From: an uncultured Muribaculaceae bacterium
GTDB lineage: Bacteria; Bacteroidota; Bacteroidia; Bacteroidales; Muribaculaceae
Direction: 5' to 3'
NCBI GenBank assembly: GCA_910589425.1
Contig: CAJUSZ010000005.1
Coordinates: forward strand, 44,056 to 108,055
DNA length: 64,000 nucleotides
The translations under genes and the position numbers were made by a program. Below, piece after piece: positions 63,960-64,000 of this stretch. Position 1 is the stretch's first letter. Every line of letters begins with the position of its first letter. Below the pieces are notes generated by a model. That model saw only the letters and a list, made by a program, of their open reading frames with translations. It was not told where the DNA came from and made no database searches.

Positions 63960-64000
63960 GTCACTTAAAAATTAATGATTTTATAATTGTTTGGTGCTTA

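Overview
The window reads as a chromosomal segment of a gut-type Bacteroidales bacterium, most likely Muribaculaceae-like. This is inferred from gene content and signals, not from a search. The evidence is: promoters of the Bacteroidetes form TTTG-N19-21-TAnnTTTG, few Shine-Dalgarno sites, a TonB-dependent receptor with a carboxypeptidase-regulatory-like N-terminal domain, a DPP-IV type S9 peptidase, an exbB-exbD-exbD-tonB cluster, a GTPase-motif-deficient EF-G2 paralogue and balanced GC. No insertion sequence, prophage, CRISPR array, rRNA operon or obvious pseudogene is visible. Most of the segment is core genome in compact operons.

Layout. 1-1140: end of the lpxC-fabZ fusion and lpxA (lipid A). 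1157-7157 (minus): dihydrouridine synthase, a DUF486 membrane protein, malate dehydrogenase, a small acidic protein, a phosphoesterase and the ClpC unfoldase. 7461-9906: htpG and a thioredoxin. 9998-11873 (minus): a UDG-like protein and a flavodiiron protein, divergent from aqpZ. 12898-14154: pgk. 14875-18183: ExbB, two ExbD proteins and TonB. 18699-18857: tRNA-Met and tRNA-Ala. 19045-19800: a nitroreductase. 19842-24519 (minus): a tight five-gene operon with a HAD phosphatase, RarA, an APH kinase-RapZ C-domain fusion, a MurU-like nucleotidyltransferase and an NlpC/P60 lipoprotein. 24677-26183: two overlapping HU-family genes, the second carrying HU, transmembrane and LysM parts. 26200-27324 (minus): hemW. 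27548-29704: EF-G2. 29855-34070: a TonB-dependent receptor and a U32 protein. 34254-36749: rsfS and ftsH. 37035-42984: an RND efflux tripartite system. 43110-43907: a second lpxA. 44153-45484: tRNA-Gln followed by a DJ-1-like gene and a small membrane protein, a possible small acquired patch. 45521-51525 (minus): a TPR protein, a P-loop kinase, uvrA and a lipoprotein. 51732-53740: DUF4293 and proS. 53858-59940: DPP-IV, an unrecognised membrane protein, miaA and a transmembrane AraC regulator. 60050-63766: a large secreted multidomain protein.

Envelope functions dominate: lipid A, TonB energisation and its receptor, efflux, and probable peptidoglycan salvage. Protein quality control (ClpC, HtpG, FtsH, DPP-IV) and translation or tRNA functions (Dus, EF-G2, RsfS, ProS, MiaA, a possible rRNA hydroxylase) make up most of the rest. 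The two most interesting modules are the HU/HU-TM-LysM pair, which has the architecture of a physical link between chromosome and cell wall, and the kinase-RapZ/MurU-like pair, which looks like an amino-sugar salvage route with a built-in sensor domain.
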